From Kitasatospora herbaricolor (GTDB lineage: Bacteria; Actinomycetota; Actinomycetes; Streptomycetales; Streptomycetaceae): 64,000 nucleotides of DNA. A model generated the notes under the pieces. That model was given only the letters and a program-made list of their open reading frames with translations. It was not told the origin of the DNA and ran no database searches. Of the stretch, positions 32,968-42,294 are shown piece after piece. The DNA lies in contig NZ_JAUSVA010000002.1 of NCBI RefSeq assembly GCF_030813695.1, positions 2,666,001-2,730,000 of the forward strand, in the 5' to 3' direction. Numbering within the stretch: position 1 is the stretch's first letter; each line of letters begins with the position of its first letter. Both the position numbers and the translations under genes were made by a program.

Positions 32968-34746
32968 ATGGCGGTCTCAGTAACACTGCCCGCGCTGGGC
33001 GAGAGCGTTTCCGAGGGCACTGTCACCCGCTGGCTGAAGGCCGAGGGTGAGCGCGTCGAGGTCGACGAGCCGCTGCTCGAGGTCTCGACCGACAAGGTCG
33101 ACACCGAGATCCCGTCGCCGGTCTCCGGCATCCTCGCCGCCATCAAGGTCGCCGAGGACGAGACGGTCGAGGTCGGCACCGAGCTGGCCGTCATCGACGA
33201 CGGCTCGGGCGCCCCGGTCGCCGCTGCCGCGCCGGTCGCCGAGGCGGCCCCGGCCGCGCCGGCCCCCGTCGCCGAGGCTCCGGCCGCTCCCGCCCCGGTG
33301 GCCGAGGCCCCGGCTGCCGCGCCGGCCGCTGCCGCCCCGGCCGGCGACGCCACCCCGGTGCTGCTCCCCGCGCTGGGCGAGAGCGTCTCCGAGGGCACCG
33401 TCACCCGCTGGCTGAAGGCCGAGGGCGACACCGTCGAGATCGACGAGCCGCTGCTCGAGGTCTCCACCGACAAGGTCGACACCGAGATCCCCTCGCCGGT
33501 CGCCGGCGTGCTGGTGAAGATCCTCGTGGGCGAGGACGAGAGTGCCGAGGTCGGCGCCCAGCTCGCGCTGATCGGTGTCGCGGGCGCGGTCGCCGCCGCC
33601 CCGGCCCCGGCCGCCGCTCCGGCCCCGGCCGCGGCCCCCGCTCCCGTCGCCGCTCCGGCCGCTCCGGCCCCGGTCGCCGCCCCGGCCCCCGCGCCGGTCG
33701 CCGAGGCTCCGGCCCCGGCTGCCGCTCCCGCCCCGGTCGCCGCTCCCGCCCCGGTGGCTCCGGCCGCTCCGGCCCCGGTCGCCGCCCCGGCCCCCGTCGC
33801 CGCCCCGGCCGCTCCCGCCGCCGACAGCTCCGACGCCTACGTCACCCCGCTGGTGCGCAAGCTCGCCGCCGAGCAGGGTGTCGCCCTGGGCTCCGTCACC
33901 GGCACCGGTGTCGGCGGCCGGATCCGCAAGCAGGACGTCATCGCCGCCGCCGAGGCCGCCAAGGTGGTGGCCGCTCCGGCGCCCGCCGCTGCCGCCGCGC
34001 CGAAGGCCGCCGCCGCGCCGTCCCCGCTGCGCGGCCAGACCGTGCCGATGACCCGGGTCCGCAAGGCCATCGCCAAGCACATGGTCGACTCGCTCAAGGT
34101 GTCGGCCCAGCTGACCACCGTGGTCGAGGTGGACGTCACCCGCATCATGCAGCTGCGCAACAAGGCGAAGAACGGCTTCCTGCAGCGCGAGGGCGTCAAG
34201 CTCTCCCCGCTGCCGTTCTTCATCAAGGCCGCCACCGAGGCGCTCAAGGTCCACCCGGTCCTGAACGCCAAGGTCAACGCCGACGACACCATCACCTACC
34301 ACGACGTCGAGAACATCGGCGTCGCGGTGGACACCGACAAGGGCCTGTTCGTCCCGGTGATCCACGGCGCGGGTGACTTCAACATCGCCGGCATCGCGAA
34401 GAAGGTCGCCGACCTGGCGACCCGCACCCGCGACGGCGGCCTGAAGCCGGACGAGCTGGCGGGCGGCACCTTCACGGTGACCAACACCGGTTCGCGCGGC
34501 GCGCTGTTCGACACCCCGATCCTCAACCAGCCGCAGGTCGGCATGCTGGGCATCGGCGCCACCGTGCGCCGCCCGGTCGTGATCAACCACCCGGACCTGG
34601 GCGAGACGATCGCCGTCCGCGACATGGTCTACCTGGCCCTGTCGTACGACCACCGGATCGTGGACGGCGCCGACGCCGCCCGCTACCTCGGCACCGTCAA
34701 GGCCCGTCTGGAAGAGGGCGCCTTCGAGGGCGACCTCGGCCTGTAA
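32968..34746 (+). CDS. sucB: 2-oxoglutarate dehydrogenase E2 component (dihydrolipoamide succinyltransferase), two lipoyl domains
   Basis: The acyltransferase core of a 2-oxo acid dehydrogenase complex. The 592-residue protein has two lipoyl domains (about 2-77 and 128-203) with lipoylation sites K43 and K169, both in [12 protein letters not shown]. Alanine/proline-rich linkers follow each domain, the second about 85 residues of AP repeats. Then come an E3-binding domain (about 288-325; [23 protein letters not shown]) and the catalytic domain ending in H562-RIVD566G. The two lipoyl domains are also very similar in DNA, evidence of recent duplication or gene conversion. TAGGAG precedes ATG 32968. 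In actinobacteria the same E2 may serve both pyruvate and 2-oxoglutarate complexes. The exact acyl preference is inferred. Confidence 0.94.
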   Translation: MAVSVTLPALGESVSEGTVTRWLKAEGERVEVDEPLLEVSTDKVDTEIPSPVSGILAAIKVAEDETVEVGTELAVIDDGSGAPVAAAAPVAEAAPAAPAPVAEAPAAPAPVAEAPAAAPAAAAPAGDATPVLLPALGESVSEGTVTRWLKAEGDTVEIDEPLLEVSTDKVDTEIPSPVAGVLVKILVGEDESAEVGAQLALIGVAGAVAAAPAPAAAPAPAAAPAPVAAPAAPAPVAAPAPAPVAEAPAPAAAPAPVAAPAPVAPAAPAPVAAPAPVAAPAAPAADSSDAYVTPLVRKLAAEQGVALGSVTGTGVGGRIRKQDVIAAAEAAKVVAAPAPAAAAAPKAAAAPSPLRGQTVPMTRVRKAIAKHMVDSLKVSAQLTTVVEVDVTRIMQLRNKAKNGFLQREGVKLSPLPFFIKAATEALKVHPVLNAKVNADDTITYHDVENIGVAVDTDKGLFVPVIHGAGDFNIAGIAKKVADLATRTRDGGLKPDELAGGTFTVTNTGSRGALFDTPILNQPQVGMLGIGATVRRPVVINHPDLGETIAVRDMVYLALSYDHRIVDGADAARYLGTVKARLEEGAFEGDLGL

Positions 34747-34776
34747 GGCCGTCAGCGGGCCGCGCCCGCTGCCGCG

Positions 34777-34811
34777 ACCCCCGCTCCGTCCCCGGACGGA
34801 GCGGGGGTTTC
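34777..34811 (+). terminator. Rho-independent terminator after sucB
   Basis: A perfect 15-bp stem (34777-34791 with 34794-34808) followed by TTT ends the lpdA-sucB transcript. Confidence 0.9.
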
Positions 34812-34870
34812 CGCGTTTCACGGCGACTTCGCATGCGTTTGCCCGAGTGAACAGGGATGCTGGAGCGGTG

Positions 34871-35386
34871 ATGTACGAGACGGACTTCTGGCAGATCATC
34901 GACGAGACCCGGGACGCCGCCGACGGCGACCCGGACGAGCAGGCCGACCGGCTGGTGGAGCGGCTCGCGCAGCTGACGCCGGACGACGTCATCGACTTCG
35001 CCCGGCTGTTCGAGGCGCGCTTCCAGCGCGCGTACCGGACCGACCTGTGGGGCGCCGCCCACCTGCTGCTGGAGGGCGCGTCGGAGGACGCCTTCGACTA
35101 CTTCCGCTGCTGGCTGATCGGCCAGGGCCGGGAGGTCTTCGAGGGCGCACTGCAGGAGCCCGACGACCTTGCGGAGCTGGTACCCGACTTCGACGAGGAG
35201 GAGGACGGCGACGCCGAGGACATCGGCTACGCCGCCGACGAGGCGTACGAGCAGCTGACCGGGCTGCCGCTGCCCGACCTCGGGCTGGACCAGCCGGCCG
35301 GGCCGCAGGGCGCACCGCTGGACTTCTCCGACACCGAGGCGATGGCGAAACGCTTCCCCCAGCTCTGGGAGCGCTTCGGCGAGTAG
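34871..35386 (+). CDS. DUF4240 domain-containing protein
   Basis: A 171-residue acidic soluble protein of the DUF4240 family. The N-terminus MYETDFWQIIDETRDAADGDPDEQADRLVERLAQLTPDDVIDFARLFEARFQRAYRTDLWGAAHLLLEGASEDAFDYFRCWLIGQGREVFEGALQEPDDLAEL is a typical match: FW.II..TR, the LWGAA motif and the FR.WLI.QG..VFE block. The C-terminal about 50 residues are acidic and variable. The molecular function is unknown. ATG 34871 is used, and GTG 34868 is possible. GGAG lies upstream. It converges with a DUF2510 protein gene. Confidence 0.88.
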   Translation: MYETDFWQIIDETRDAADGDPDEQADRLVERLAQLTPDDVIDFARLFEARFQRAYRTDLWGAAHLLLEGASEDAFDYFRCWLIGQGREVFEGALQEPDDLAELVPDFDEEEDGDAEDIGYAADEAYEQLTGLPLPDLGLDQPAGPQGAPLDFSDTEAMAKRFPQLWERFGE

Positions 35387-35437
35387 GCCGGGCCCGGGGC
35401 GTACCCCGTTCCCGGCCCCTCGGTCGGCCCCGGCCCG

Positions 35438-36544
35438 TCAGACCCCGCTGCCGGTGCCGTCCTGCTTGATGCCCTTGAGGATCTGGTCGAGGGCGGACGG
35501 GTCCGGCGCCTTCGGGTCCTCGTCCACCCCGCCGTTGAGGACGACGAAGCCGCCGCCCTCGGCCGGCACGGCCGCCAGCAGCACGTAGCCGGTGGTGCCG
35601 TCACTGGTGCGGACGTGCCAGCGCACCGCGTAGCCGGCGACGCCCGCCACCGTGGTCGCCGAGGAGCCGGCGTCGGTGTGCGAGGACAGGCCGGAGAAGA
35701 TCGCCTGCGCGTAGGCGGGGATCGCCGCCTCGGCCGCCGCCCGCGCGGTGGAGCCCTGGACGGGATCCGTCTTGATCGAGAACTGGCCCCGGACGCAGTC
35801 CCCGCCGCCCGGGCAGGTGTAGGGGCCGCTGGTCAGCGCGACGGTCGCGGTGCTGCCGGGCGTACCGGCCACCCACCCCGCCAGTACGGGGACGGTGATG
35901 GCGTGCTGGGCGTCGGGCACCGTCCCGGTCACCGCCACCGGGGCGGTGCTGCGCGGCGAGGCGGAGGGGCTGGGACGCCGGCTGGGCGAGCCGGCGGGGC
36001 TCTCCGAGGGGCCGTCCGGGAGGGTCGGCAGCGCGAGGGTCGGCGTGGGCCTGGGCTTGGGATCGTCGCCGCTGTTCAGGGCCACCCCCGCCGCGATGCC
36101 GCCGGCCACCAGGACGGCCACCACCACGCCGATGACCAGGCCGTTGCTGCTCCTGCGCGGGGCGGCCGGGCCGGGGTAGCCGGCGCCGGGCGGGTAGCCG
36201 GGCAGGCCCGGTCCACCCGGCTGGGCGCCGCCGGCCGGATAGCCGGACGGGTACCCCGCGCCGGGCTGCGGCGGGTAGCCGTAGCCCTGGCCGGGCTGGG
36301 CGGCGGGCCCGTAGCCGGGGGGCGCGGCCGGCGGCCCGTACCCCGGGGCGGCCTGCGGCGGTGCCGTGCTCTGCCAGGCCTGGGTCGGAGCATCGGCGAT
36401 CTGCCCGCCCGTGGGCGGGCCGCCGGCGGCCGGACGGACGTCGTTGCTCCAGGCGTTGCCGTCCCACCAGCGCTCGTGGGTGGCCGCGCCGTCCGGCCCT
36501 GTGCCCGGTACGGGATACCAACCGGGAGGCGTCGAGTTGCTCAC
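35438..36544 (-). CDS. DUF2510 domain-containing membrane protein
   Basis: A 368-residue single-span protein. Residues 1-40 are a DUF2510 domain (PPGWYPVPGTGPDGAATHERWWDGNAWSND). A long Pro/Gly/Tyr-rich cytoplasmic stretch with PGYGP and GYP repeats (about 50-128) follows, then one membrane helix (about 134-156, GLVIGVVVAVLVAGGIAAGVAL). A Pro/Ser-rich spacer leads to an extracellular domain of about 160 residues with one Cys pair (YTCPGGGDCVRG). The role is unknown. DUF2510 is common at the N-terminus of actinobacterial envelope proteins. GTG 36544 starts the DUF2510 motif exactly. Confidence 0.85.
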   Translation of the reverse strand: MSNSTPPGWYPVPGTGPDGAATHERWWDGNAWSNDVRPAAGGPPTGGQIADAPTQAWQSTAPPQAAPGYGPPAAPPGYGPAAQPGQGYGYPPQPGAGYPSGYPAGGAQPGGPGLPGYPPGAGYPGPAAPRRSSNGLVIGVVVAVLVAGGIAAGVALNSGDDPKPRPTPTLALPTLPDGPSESPAGSPSRRPSPSASPRSTAPVAVTGTVPDAQHAITVPVLAGWVAGTPGSTATVALTSGPYTCPGGGDCVRGQFSIKTDPVQGSTARAAAEAAIPAYAQAIFSGLSSHTDAGSSATTVAGVAGYAVRWHVRTSDGTTGYVLLAAVPAEGGGFVVLNGGVDEDPKAPDPSALDQILKGIKQDGTGSGV

Positions 36545-36724
36545 CGCCGTACCGTACCCGTCGTGGACCGCTCCCAGACAGGGCCTGCCGGTGACAGTAC
36601 GGTCCGGGTTGTCACGGTTCGGCCACTGCGCCCGGGTGCCCGGCGCGGGCGGGGCCGGGCCCGGCGGGCGTGGTACCGGGTACTCGGCGGGCGGTCGGCC
36701 CCGCTCGCGTGGGGTCGCCCCCCG

Positions 36725-37228
36725 TCAGTCCTCGGCGTCGAGCCGGCGGGCCATCCAGATGTCGTCCACGTACCGGCCGTCCAGCAGGAACTCCTCGCTC
36801 AGCGAGCCCTCGACGCGGAAGCCGCAGCGTTCGTAGAGCCGGCGGGCGGGCTCGTTGTGGCCGAGCACCCGCAGGCTGATCCGGCGGGCGCCGTCCGCCC
36901 GGGCCGCCGCGCAGGCGGCCTCGACCAGCGCGCGCCCGACGCCGCGGCCGCGGACCGACCCGTCGACGGCGAGGCCCTGGATCTGCCGGACGTGCCGGTT
37001 GCTGGCCAGCGGGGTGGGCGGCACCTGGCGCACGTAGCCCACCACCCGGCCGCCGATCAGGGCCAGCAGGTACTGCTCCGGCGGGTGCCGCTCGTCGAAG
37101 ACCCCGCTGTCCTCGGCGGGCCGGGGGGCGACGTCGCTCAGCCACGACCAGGCGGCGCGGTTGAGGTCTGCCAGTTCCCGTTCGTCCTCAGGGCGGGCCG
37201 ATCGGATGATCAGTTCGTCGTCTCGCAT
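36725..37228 (-). CDS. GNAT-family N-acetyltransferase
   Basis: A 167-residue acetyltransferase with a full GNAT fold: LIIRSARPEDERELADLNRAAWSWL at the N-terminus, YLLALIGGRVVGYVRQVPP (strand 2-3), IQGLAVDGSVRGRGVGRALVEAACAAARADGA (motif A, CoA loop RGRGVG) and LRVLGHNEPARRLYERCGFRVEG (motif B). The acceptor is unknown. ATG 37228 is preferred to 37237. TAGCAT lies 7 bases upstream on the minus strand and no ribosome site is seen, so a leaderless transcript is likely. It is divergent from the epimerase gene. Confidence 0.88.
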   Translation of the reverse strand: MRDDELIIRSARPEDERELADLNRAAWSWLSDVAPRPAEDSGVFDERHPPEQYLLALIGGRVVGYVRQVPPTPLASNRHVRQIQGLAVDGSVRGRGVGRALVEAACAAARADGARRISLRVLGHNEPARRLYERCGFRVEGSLSEEFLLDGRYVDDIWMARRLDAED

Positions 37229-37290
37229 GGGCGCCATGCTAGCCAGCGGCGTTCCCCGGCCGGGGCCGACGGAGCTGCGAGGATGGGCCC

Positions 37291-38196
37291 ATGCGCATCG
37301 CTGTCACCGGTTCGACCGGGTTCCTCGGGTCCGCACTCGTCCGCTCGCTGCTGGCCGACGGCCACCAGGTGGTCCGGCTGGTCCGGCACCGCAGCCGGAC
37401 CGGGCCGCAGGCCGACGGCACCACCGCCATCGGCTGGAACCCGCTGCGGATGGAGATCGACCGGGCCGGGCTGGCCGGGGTCGAGGCCGTGGTGCACCTG
37501 GCCGGCGCCGGCGTCGGCGACCACCGCTGGACCGACTCCTACAAGCGGGAGATCAGGGAGAGCCGGGTGCTCGGCACCGAGACCCTGGCCGCCGCGCTGG
37601 CCGCCGCCGACACCCCGCCCCGGGTGCTGGTCAGCGCCTCGGCGGTGGGCTACTACGGCCAGACCGGGGACCGGGTGATCGACGAGGACTCACCGGCCGG
37701 GGACGACTTCCTCGCCGAGGTCTGCGTGGAGTGGGAGGCCGCGGCCCGGCCCGCCGCCGACGCCGGCATCCGGGTCGTGCACCCGCGGACCGGACTGGTG
37801 CTGGCGACCGGCGGTGGCGCGGGCGCCAGGCTGTTCCCGCTGTTCAAGCTGGGGCTCGGTGGCCGGCTGGGGTCGGGCGACCAGTACTGGAGCTTCATCT
37901 CGCTGGCCGACGAGGTCGCCGCGCTGCGCTTCCTGATCGACCGGAAGGACATCGAGGGGCCGGTCAACCTGACCGCGCCCCAGCCGGTGACCAACCGTGA
38001 GCTGACGGCGGCGGTCGGGCGGGTGCTCGGGCGCCCGACGCCGTTCCCGGTGCCGGAGGCCGTGCTGAGGACCGTCCTCGGCGAGCTCGCGGTCGAGGTG
38101 GCCGGGAGCCACCGGGTGCTCCCCGCCCGGCTGACCGAGGCCGGCTTCCGGTTCCGGCACCCGGATGTCGAGTCGGCGGTGCGGGCGGCCCTCTAG
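37291..38196 (+). CDS. TIGR01777-family NAD-dependent epimerase/dehydratase-like protein
   Basis: A 301-residue extended short-chain dehydrogenase-fold protein of the SulA/YfcH type. The dinucleotide motif is GSTGFLGS (7-14). The TIGR01777 markers WNP, VVHLAGAGVGDHRWTDSYKREIRESRVLGTETL, VSASAVGYYGQTGDRVIDEDSPAGDDFLAEVCVEWEAAA and a C-terminal DUF1731-like part are present (VPEAVLRTVLGELAVEVAGSHRVLPARLTEAGFRFRHPDVESAVRA). The reaction is unknown in most members. ATG 37291 sits 6 bases after GAGGAT, consistent with a leaderless transcript. It is divergent from a GNAT gene. Confidence 0.9.
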   Translation: MRIAVTGSTGFLGSALVRSLLADGHQVVRLVRHRSRTGPQADGTTAIGWNPLRMEIDRAGLAGVEAVVHLAGAGVGDHRWTDSYKREIRESRVLGTETLAAALAAADTPPRVLVSASAVGYYGQTGDRVIDEDSPAGDDFLAEVCVEWEAAARPAADAGIRVVHPRTGLVLATGGGAGARLFPLFKLGLGGRLGSGDQYWSFISLADEVAALRFLIDRKDIEGPVNLTAPQPVTNRELTAAVGRVLGRPTPFPVPEAVLRTVLGELAVEVAGSHRVLPARLTEAGFRFRHPDVESAVRAAL

Positions 38197-38636
38197 CCAC
38201 GGCCCGGGCCGGCCCCGGGGCCCCTGGCGCCCCTGCGGGCCCGGGCGGGGGCCGGAGTGGCGGCCCGGCCCTGGGCGGCCGTCAGGGCGGCCCGCAGCGG
38301 CCCCGGCGCGGGGCCCGTGGCGACCTGCCGGACGGCCCGGCGCCCTCGGGGGCGAGGAGGGCGGAAACGGGAGCAGGGGGCGCACGGGAGCACACGAGAG
38401 GCGCGCCGCAGGTACCAGGTCACCGTGCGCGGCCGAGGGCCCGCCAACCGGGCGGCCCGGCGCACACTGCGTGACCGTGCCCCGGCCCGTGCCACCGAAT
38501 CCCGCCGCGCCCACGGATCCGGCCCGGCCCCGCTGTCTGATTCCGGCATTGACGGGGCATCACTTGGGCGGACCGTGTCCCGGCACCCCGCTGCCTGTGT
38601 CGGCCGAAGCTCCGGGACCAGGGAGGGAGCACGCCA
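38197..38636. other. 440-base gap upstream of the flavin oxidoreductase gene
   Basis: Very G+C-rich, with no recognisable gene on either strand. TTGACG at 38549-38554 may be a -35 element for the downstream gene, but no good -10 follows at 17-18 bases. Nothing else was recognised. Confidence 0.4.
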
Positions 38637-39968
38637 GTGCCCGCATACGACTTCACCCGCCGTACCCGCCGCCAGTCCGACCCCGACGTCGTGGTGGTGG
38701 GCGCCGGGGCGGCAGGCCTCGCCGCCGCCCGCGCGCTGACCGGCCACGGACTGACCGTCCAGGTGCTGGAGACCACCGGCCGGATCGGCGGCCGGATGGC
38801 CACCCGCGAGGTGGACGGGTTCCGGCTCGACCACGGCAGCCACCTGCTCAACACCGCCTTCCCCGAGCTGCGGCGCCGGCTGGACCTGGACCGGCTGGAC
38901 CTGCGCCCGCTCGCCCCCGGCGTCCTGGTGCACAGCGGCGGCCGGCGCTACCGGGCCGGCGACCCACAGCTGACCACCGCCCGCCAGGCGGCCACCCGCA
39001 CGCCCTTCGGCAGCCCGCTGGACAAGGCCAGGCTCGGCAGCTGGCTGAGCCGGCTGGCCGCCACCCCGGCCTCGCGGCTGCTGGCCCGCCCCGAGACCAC
39101 CGCCGCCCGCGCGCTGACCGAGCGCGGGCTGCCCGCCCGTACCGTCGACGGCGTGCTGCGACCCCTGCTGGGGGCGCTGCTCAGCGACCCCGGCCTCGGG
39201 ACCAGCAGCCGGGTCGCCGACCTGGTGCTGCGCTCGTACGCGCGCGGACGGCTCTGCCTGCCCGCCGCCGGGATCGCCGCCGTGCCCGCCCAGTTGGCCG
39301 CCGCCCTGCCCGCCGGCACCGTCCGGCTCGGGGTGCGGGTCACCTCGATCGCCGCCGACGGGGTCGAGACGGCGAACCACGGCCGGATCGGCGCCCAGGC
39401 CGTGGTGATCGCCACCGACGCGCCCTCCGCCGCCGAGCTGATGCCCGGTCTGCGGCTGCCCGCCTTCCACCCGGTGACCACGTACTACCACGCCGCCGAC
39501 CGGACGCCGGTGAACGAGCCGGTGCTGTTGCTGGAGGGCGACCGGACCGGCAGCGGACCGCCGCTGGTCTCCCACTCGCTGGTGCTGAGCGAGCTGCACC
39601 CCTCGTACGCGCCGGCGGGGCAGGCCCTGATCGCCACCACGGTGCTGGGGCGGCGCGGCTTCGACAGCGGCGGGGCGGCCGGGCTCGAACCGGCCGTCCG
39701 CGCGCGGCTGGCGGAGCTGTACGGGACCTCCACCACCGGGTGGGAGTTCCTGAGCGTGCGCCATGTGCCGGACGCCGTGCCCGCGATGCCGCCGCCGCAC
39801 AACTTCCGGCGGCCGGTCCGGGTGCTGGCCGGGCTGTACGTCTGCGGCGACCACCGGGACACCAGCAGCGTGCAGGGGGCCCTGGTCTCCGGCCGCCGGG
39901 CGGCCGACGCCGTCCTGCGGGACCTGGGGCTGCCTGCGGCCGGCCGCGAGGCGGAGGTGGCCGCGTAG
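38637..39968 (+). CDS. FAD-dependent amine oxidase/protoporphyrinogen oxidase-like protein
   Basis: A 443-residue flavoprotein of the amine oxidase superfamily. The FAD motif is PDVVVVGAGAAGLAAARALTGHGLTVQVLETTGRIGGRMATREVDGFRLDHGSHLL (about 17-72), with the GG-doublet RIGGRM. The second FAD contact region is GLYVCGDHRDTSSVQGALVSGRRAADAVL near the C-terminus. The middle part LVLRSYARGRLCLPAAGIAAVPAQLAAALPAG fits the phytoene desaturase/protoporphyrinogen oxidase group. No carotenoid or heme genes are nearby, so the substrate is open. Start is GTG 38637 with GGAGGGAG upstream. Confidence 0.85.
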   Translation: MPAYDFTRRTRRQSDPDVVVVGAGAAGLAAARALTGHGLTVQVLETTGRIGGRMATREVDGFRLDHGSHLLNTAFPELRRRLDLDRLDLRPLAPGVLVHSGGRRYRAGDPQLTTARQAATRTPFGSPLDKARLGSWLSRLAATPASRLLARPETTAARALTERGLPARTVDGVLRPLLGALLSDPGLGTSSRVADLVLRSYARGRLCLPAAGIAAVPAQLAAALPAGTVRLGVRVTSIAADGVETANHGRIGAQAVVIATDAPSAAELMPGLRLPAFHPVTTYYHAADRTPVNEPVLLLEGDRTGSGPPLVSHSLVLSELHPSYAPAGQALIATTVLGRRGFDSGGAAGLEPAVRARLAELYGTSTTGWEFLSVRHVPDAVPAMPPPHNFRRPVRVLAGLYVCGDHRDTSSVQGALVSGRRAADAVLRDLGLPAAGREAEVAA

Positions 39969-40102
39969 CCCCGGAGCCGGTCCGCACGGCCGGGGGAACC
40001 GGGACCCCCGGCCGCGCGGACCGGGAGGACCGGCGCCCCGCCGCGGCCCCGCGCGCCGTCCGCCGCCCCGACCCCTCGGCGGGGCGGCGGCCCGACGGGC
40101 CC

Positions 40103-41962
40103 TCAGACCACCCCGGCCTGGCGGGCGGCCTCCTCGAAGGCCCGGGCCACCGGGCTGCCGCGGTACGGCGTGAGCCGGCGGTGGAACTCGCGGACGTACT
40201 CCAGCGTGCGGGCGGAGCGCATCTCCCCGGCTGCCCGCAGCGCGTCGGTCGCCATCGTGCAGGCCTCGTCCAGGTCGCCCATGCCGAGCCGGGCGGTGGC
40301 CAGCACCAGCCGGCAGAAGATGCGGCTCCGGGCGTACGCGGGCGAGCGCAGGCGCAGCGACTTCTCGGCGTGCTGGGCGGCCGGCCGCCACTGCTGGAGG
40401 TCGCGGTAGCAGTGCGCGAACTCGTCGGCCAACTGGGCCTCGTCGAAGAACCGGGCCCACGGGGGCAGGTCGTCGCCCGGGCGGGCGGCGGCCAGCGAGC
40501 GCTCCGAGCGGACCAGCGCCGTGGTGCAGGCCCGGACGTCGCCGAGCAGCCCGTGGCCGCGCGCCTCGGCGGCGTGCAGCAGCGACTGAACGGCGGGGGG
40601 CACCGAGGTGCCGACGCCCTGCTGGGCGACCCGGGCCAGCTGGACCGCCTCCCGGCCGTGGCCGAGGTGCACCGCCTGCTGGCTCATGGTGACCAGCACG
40701 TAGCCGCCGAGCGCGCGGTCGCCGGCCGCCTGGGAGAGCCGCAGCGCCTGGACGAAGTAGCGCTGTGCCAGGCCGTGGGCGGCGATGTCGAAGGACGTCC
40801 AGCCGGCCAGCCGGGTGAGGTCGGCGACGGCGCCGAACAGCGCCCGGCCGATCTGCTCGCCGTACCGGCCGCGCAGCATCGGCTCGGCCTCGCTCTCCAG
40901 GTACCGCACCAGGGCCTGCCGGGCGTGGCCGCCGCCGTAGGCCTGGTCCAGGGCGCGGAAGAGGTCGCCGACCGCGCGGACGGCGGCGATGTCCCCGCGC
41001 CCGACCCGCAGGGCCGGGCGCGGTTCGCCCGACGGGTCGCCCGACGGCGGCTCGACCGCGACGGGCGGGCGCCGGTTCTGCAACGGGACCCGGCCGAGGG
41101 CGGGCTGGCCGGGTGCCACGCCCGGTCGCCGCTCGGGTGCCCGCTCGGGCCCCCGCTCACCGGGTCGGACCGGGGCCGCGGGGCCGGCCGGACCTCCTTG
41201 ACCGGGCGGGCCCGCCGCGGCACCGCCCGGACCGGGCGAGGGGTCGAGCAGGCCCGGCACCGAGCCGTCCCTGGCCACCCGCTCGTCCGTCCGGCCGATC
41301 AGCCAGTCCCGGCTCGGGACGACCAGGCCGGCCGGGGTGAAGGCGATCCGGCGCAGCTCGGACTGCGGGCCGCTGTCCTTGCGCCACATGCTGGCGACGA
41401 TCTCCACCGCCTCCTGCGGCGTCTCGGCGAACTCCAGCCCGGCGTAGACCGGCGCGCAGGCGTCCAGGCCGAGGTCCTGGGCGGTGAGCCGGCGGCCGAG
41501 CCGGCGGGTGAAGACCTCCGCGATCAGGGCCGGGGTGGCGCCGCGGGGCTGCTGGCCACGGAGCCAGCGGGTCACGGAGGTCTTGTCGTAGCGCAGGTCC
41601 AGGCCGTGTTCCAGGCCGAGCTGGTCGACCCGGCGGGCCAGGCCGGCGTGCGAGAAGCCGGCCTCGTCGATCAGCACGGCCAGCCGGCCGTTCTGCGGGG
41701 CGCCGGCGGCCGGCGGGTCGCCCGGCCCCGCGGCCGGCGCCCGCAGTCCGGCGCTGTCGTGGTGCCCCGGCTCGCCGGGGTGCGGGGCGCCGTCGGGCGG
41801 CCCGGCGGCGTCGGGCCGCCCCGCGTCCTGGGGCGGCCCGGGGGCGTCGTGCAGGGAGTCGGAGGCGTCCGTGAGGGCCGGCCCGTCCGGCCCAACGCGG
41901 GGGTCGAGCGGGTCGAGCGGTCCGTACGCCGGGCTGTCGTCTGTTGCGGGCCGTTGGGGCAT
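40103..41962 (-). CDS. Helix-turn-helix/TPR regulatory protein (NsdA-like type)
   Basis: A 619-residue protein. Residues 1-90 are a disordered Pro/Gly/Asp-rich tail. A DNA-binding-like domain follows (about 93-155: LAVLIDEAGFSHAGLARRVDQLGLEHGLDLRYDKTSVTRWLRGQQPRGATPALIAEVFTRRLGRRLTAQDLG). After a second Pro/Gly-rich spacer (about 233-310), the C-terminal half is all helical with TPR-like repeats (for example ALGGYVLVTMSQQAVHLGHGREAVQLARVAQQG and QWRPAAQHAEKSLRLRSPAYARSRIFCRLVLATARLGMGDLDEAC). This plan recalls streptomycete developmental regulators of the NsdA type. That link is from memory and not proven. GAGAGG precedes ATG 41962. It is divergent from a 3-hydroxybutyrate dehydrogenase gene. 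Confidence 0.78.
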   Translation of the reverse strand: MPQRPATDDSPAYGPLDPLDPRVGPDGPALTDASDSLHDAPGPPQDAGRPDAAGPPDGAPHPGEPGHHDSAGLRAPAAGPGDPPAAGAPQNGRLAVLIDEAGFSHAGLARRVDQLGLEHGLDLRYDKTSVTRWLRGQQPRGATPALIAEVFTRRLGRRLTAQDLGLDACAPVYAGLEFAETPQEAVEIVASMWRKDSGPQSELRRIAFTPAGLVVPSRDWLIGRTDERVARDGSVPGLLDPSPGPGGAAAGPPGQGGPAGPAAPVRPGERGPERAPERRPGVAPGQPALGRVPLQNRRPPVAVEPPSGDPSGEPRPALRVGRGDIAAVRAVGDLFRALDQAYGGGHARQALVRYLESEAEPMLRGRYGEQIGRALFGAVADLTRLAGWTSFDIAAHGLAQRYFVQALRLSQAAGDRALGGYVLVTMSQQAVHLGHGREAVQLARVAQQGVGTSVPPAVQSLLHAAEARGHGLLGDVRACTTALVRSERSLAAARPGDDLPPWARFFDEAQLADEFAHCYRDLQQWRPAAQHAEKSLRLRSPAYARSRIFCRLVLATARLGMGDLDEACTMATDALRAAGEMRSARTLEYVREFHRRLTPYRGSPVARAFEEAARQAGVV

Positions 41963-42294
41963 AGTCAGTCAACACCTCTCGAAGCGTCGCTCAGGCACAA
42001 TCCAGTCCCCCGGTGCCCGGGCGGCGCCCCCTGTCGGGAATCGGCGTGAATGTAGCGAGCATTCGGGCGCTATGTGCGGTTCTGGCCGGGCAATCCTCCG
42101 AACGGGTGAAGCAAGGGCGTCCATTGTGTTGAAGCGGGGGCGGCTGTGGTTTGCGTTGCCCAGGGCCGCCGGCCTGCCGCCCGGGACGCACGGGGTGCGA
42201 CGGGCCCCATGGCGGGCGTCGCCATAGCGGTCACGGACACTGTGGCGACGGGGACCATAGGAGAGCGGCCCGCGAATTCCTACCGTTCTGGCCC
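41963..42294. other. Divergent intergenic region, TPR regulator / bdhA
   Basis: 332 bases without a gene. TACATT on the minus strand (42054-42049) could be the -10 element of the regulator, giving an 80-base leader. TACCGT (42281-42286) lies 8 bases before the bdhA ATG. Confidence 0.45.

Noticed and set aside
33567-33826. Ala/Pro repeat of sucB as a possible frameshift or assembly artefact
   Set aside because: The reading frame stays open and the E3-binding domain follows in frame. Such linkers are normal in E2 proteins.
38165-42049. Very long open frames opposite or across known genes (also 44422-47589, 54640-57693, 12522-15377 and 5548-7320 on the minus strand)
   Set aside because: They are read-through frames created by extreme G+C content. 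Their translations are repetitive Arg/Gly/Ala/Pro or His/Asp-rich and the same DNA encodes clear protein families in another frame. Only the terminal part of 54640-57693 (the phosphatase) is real.
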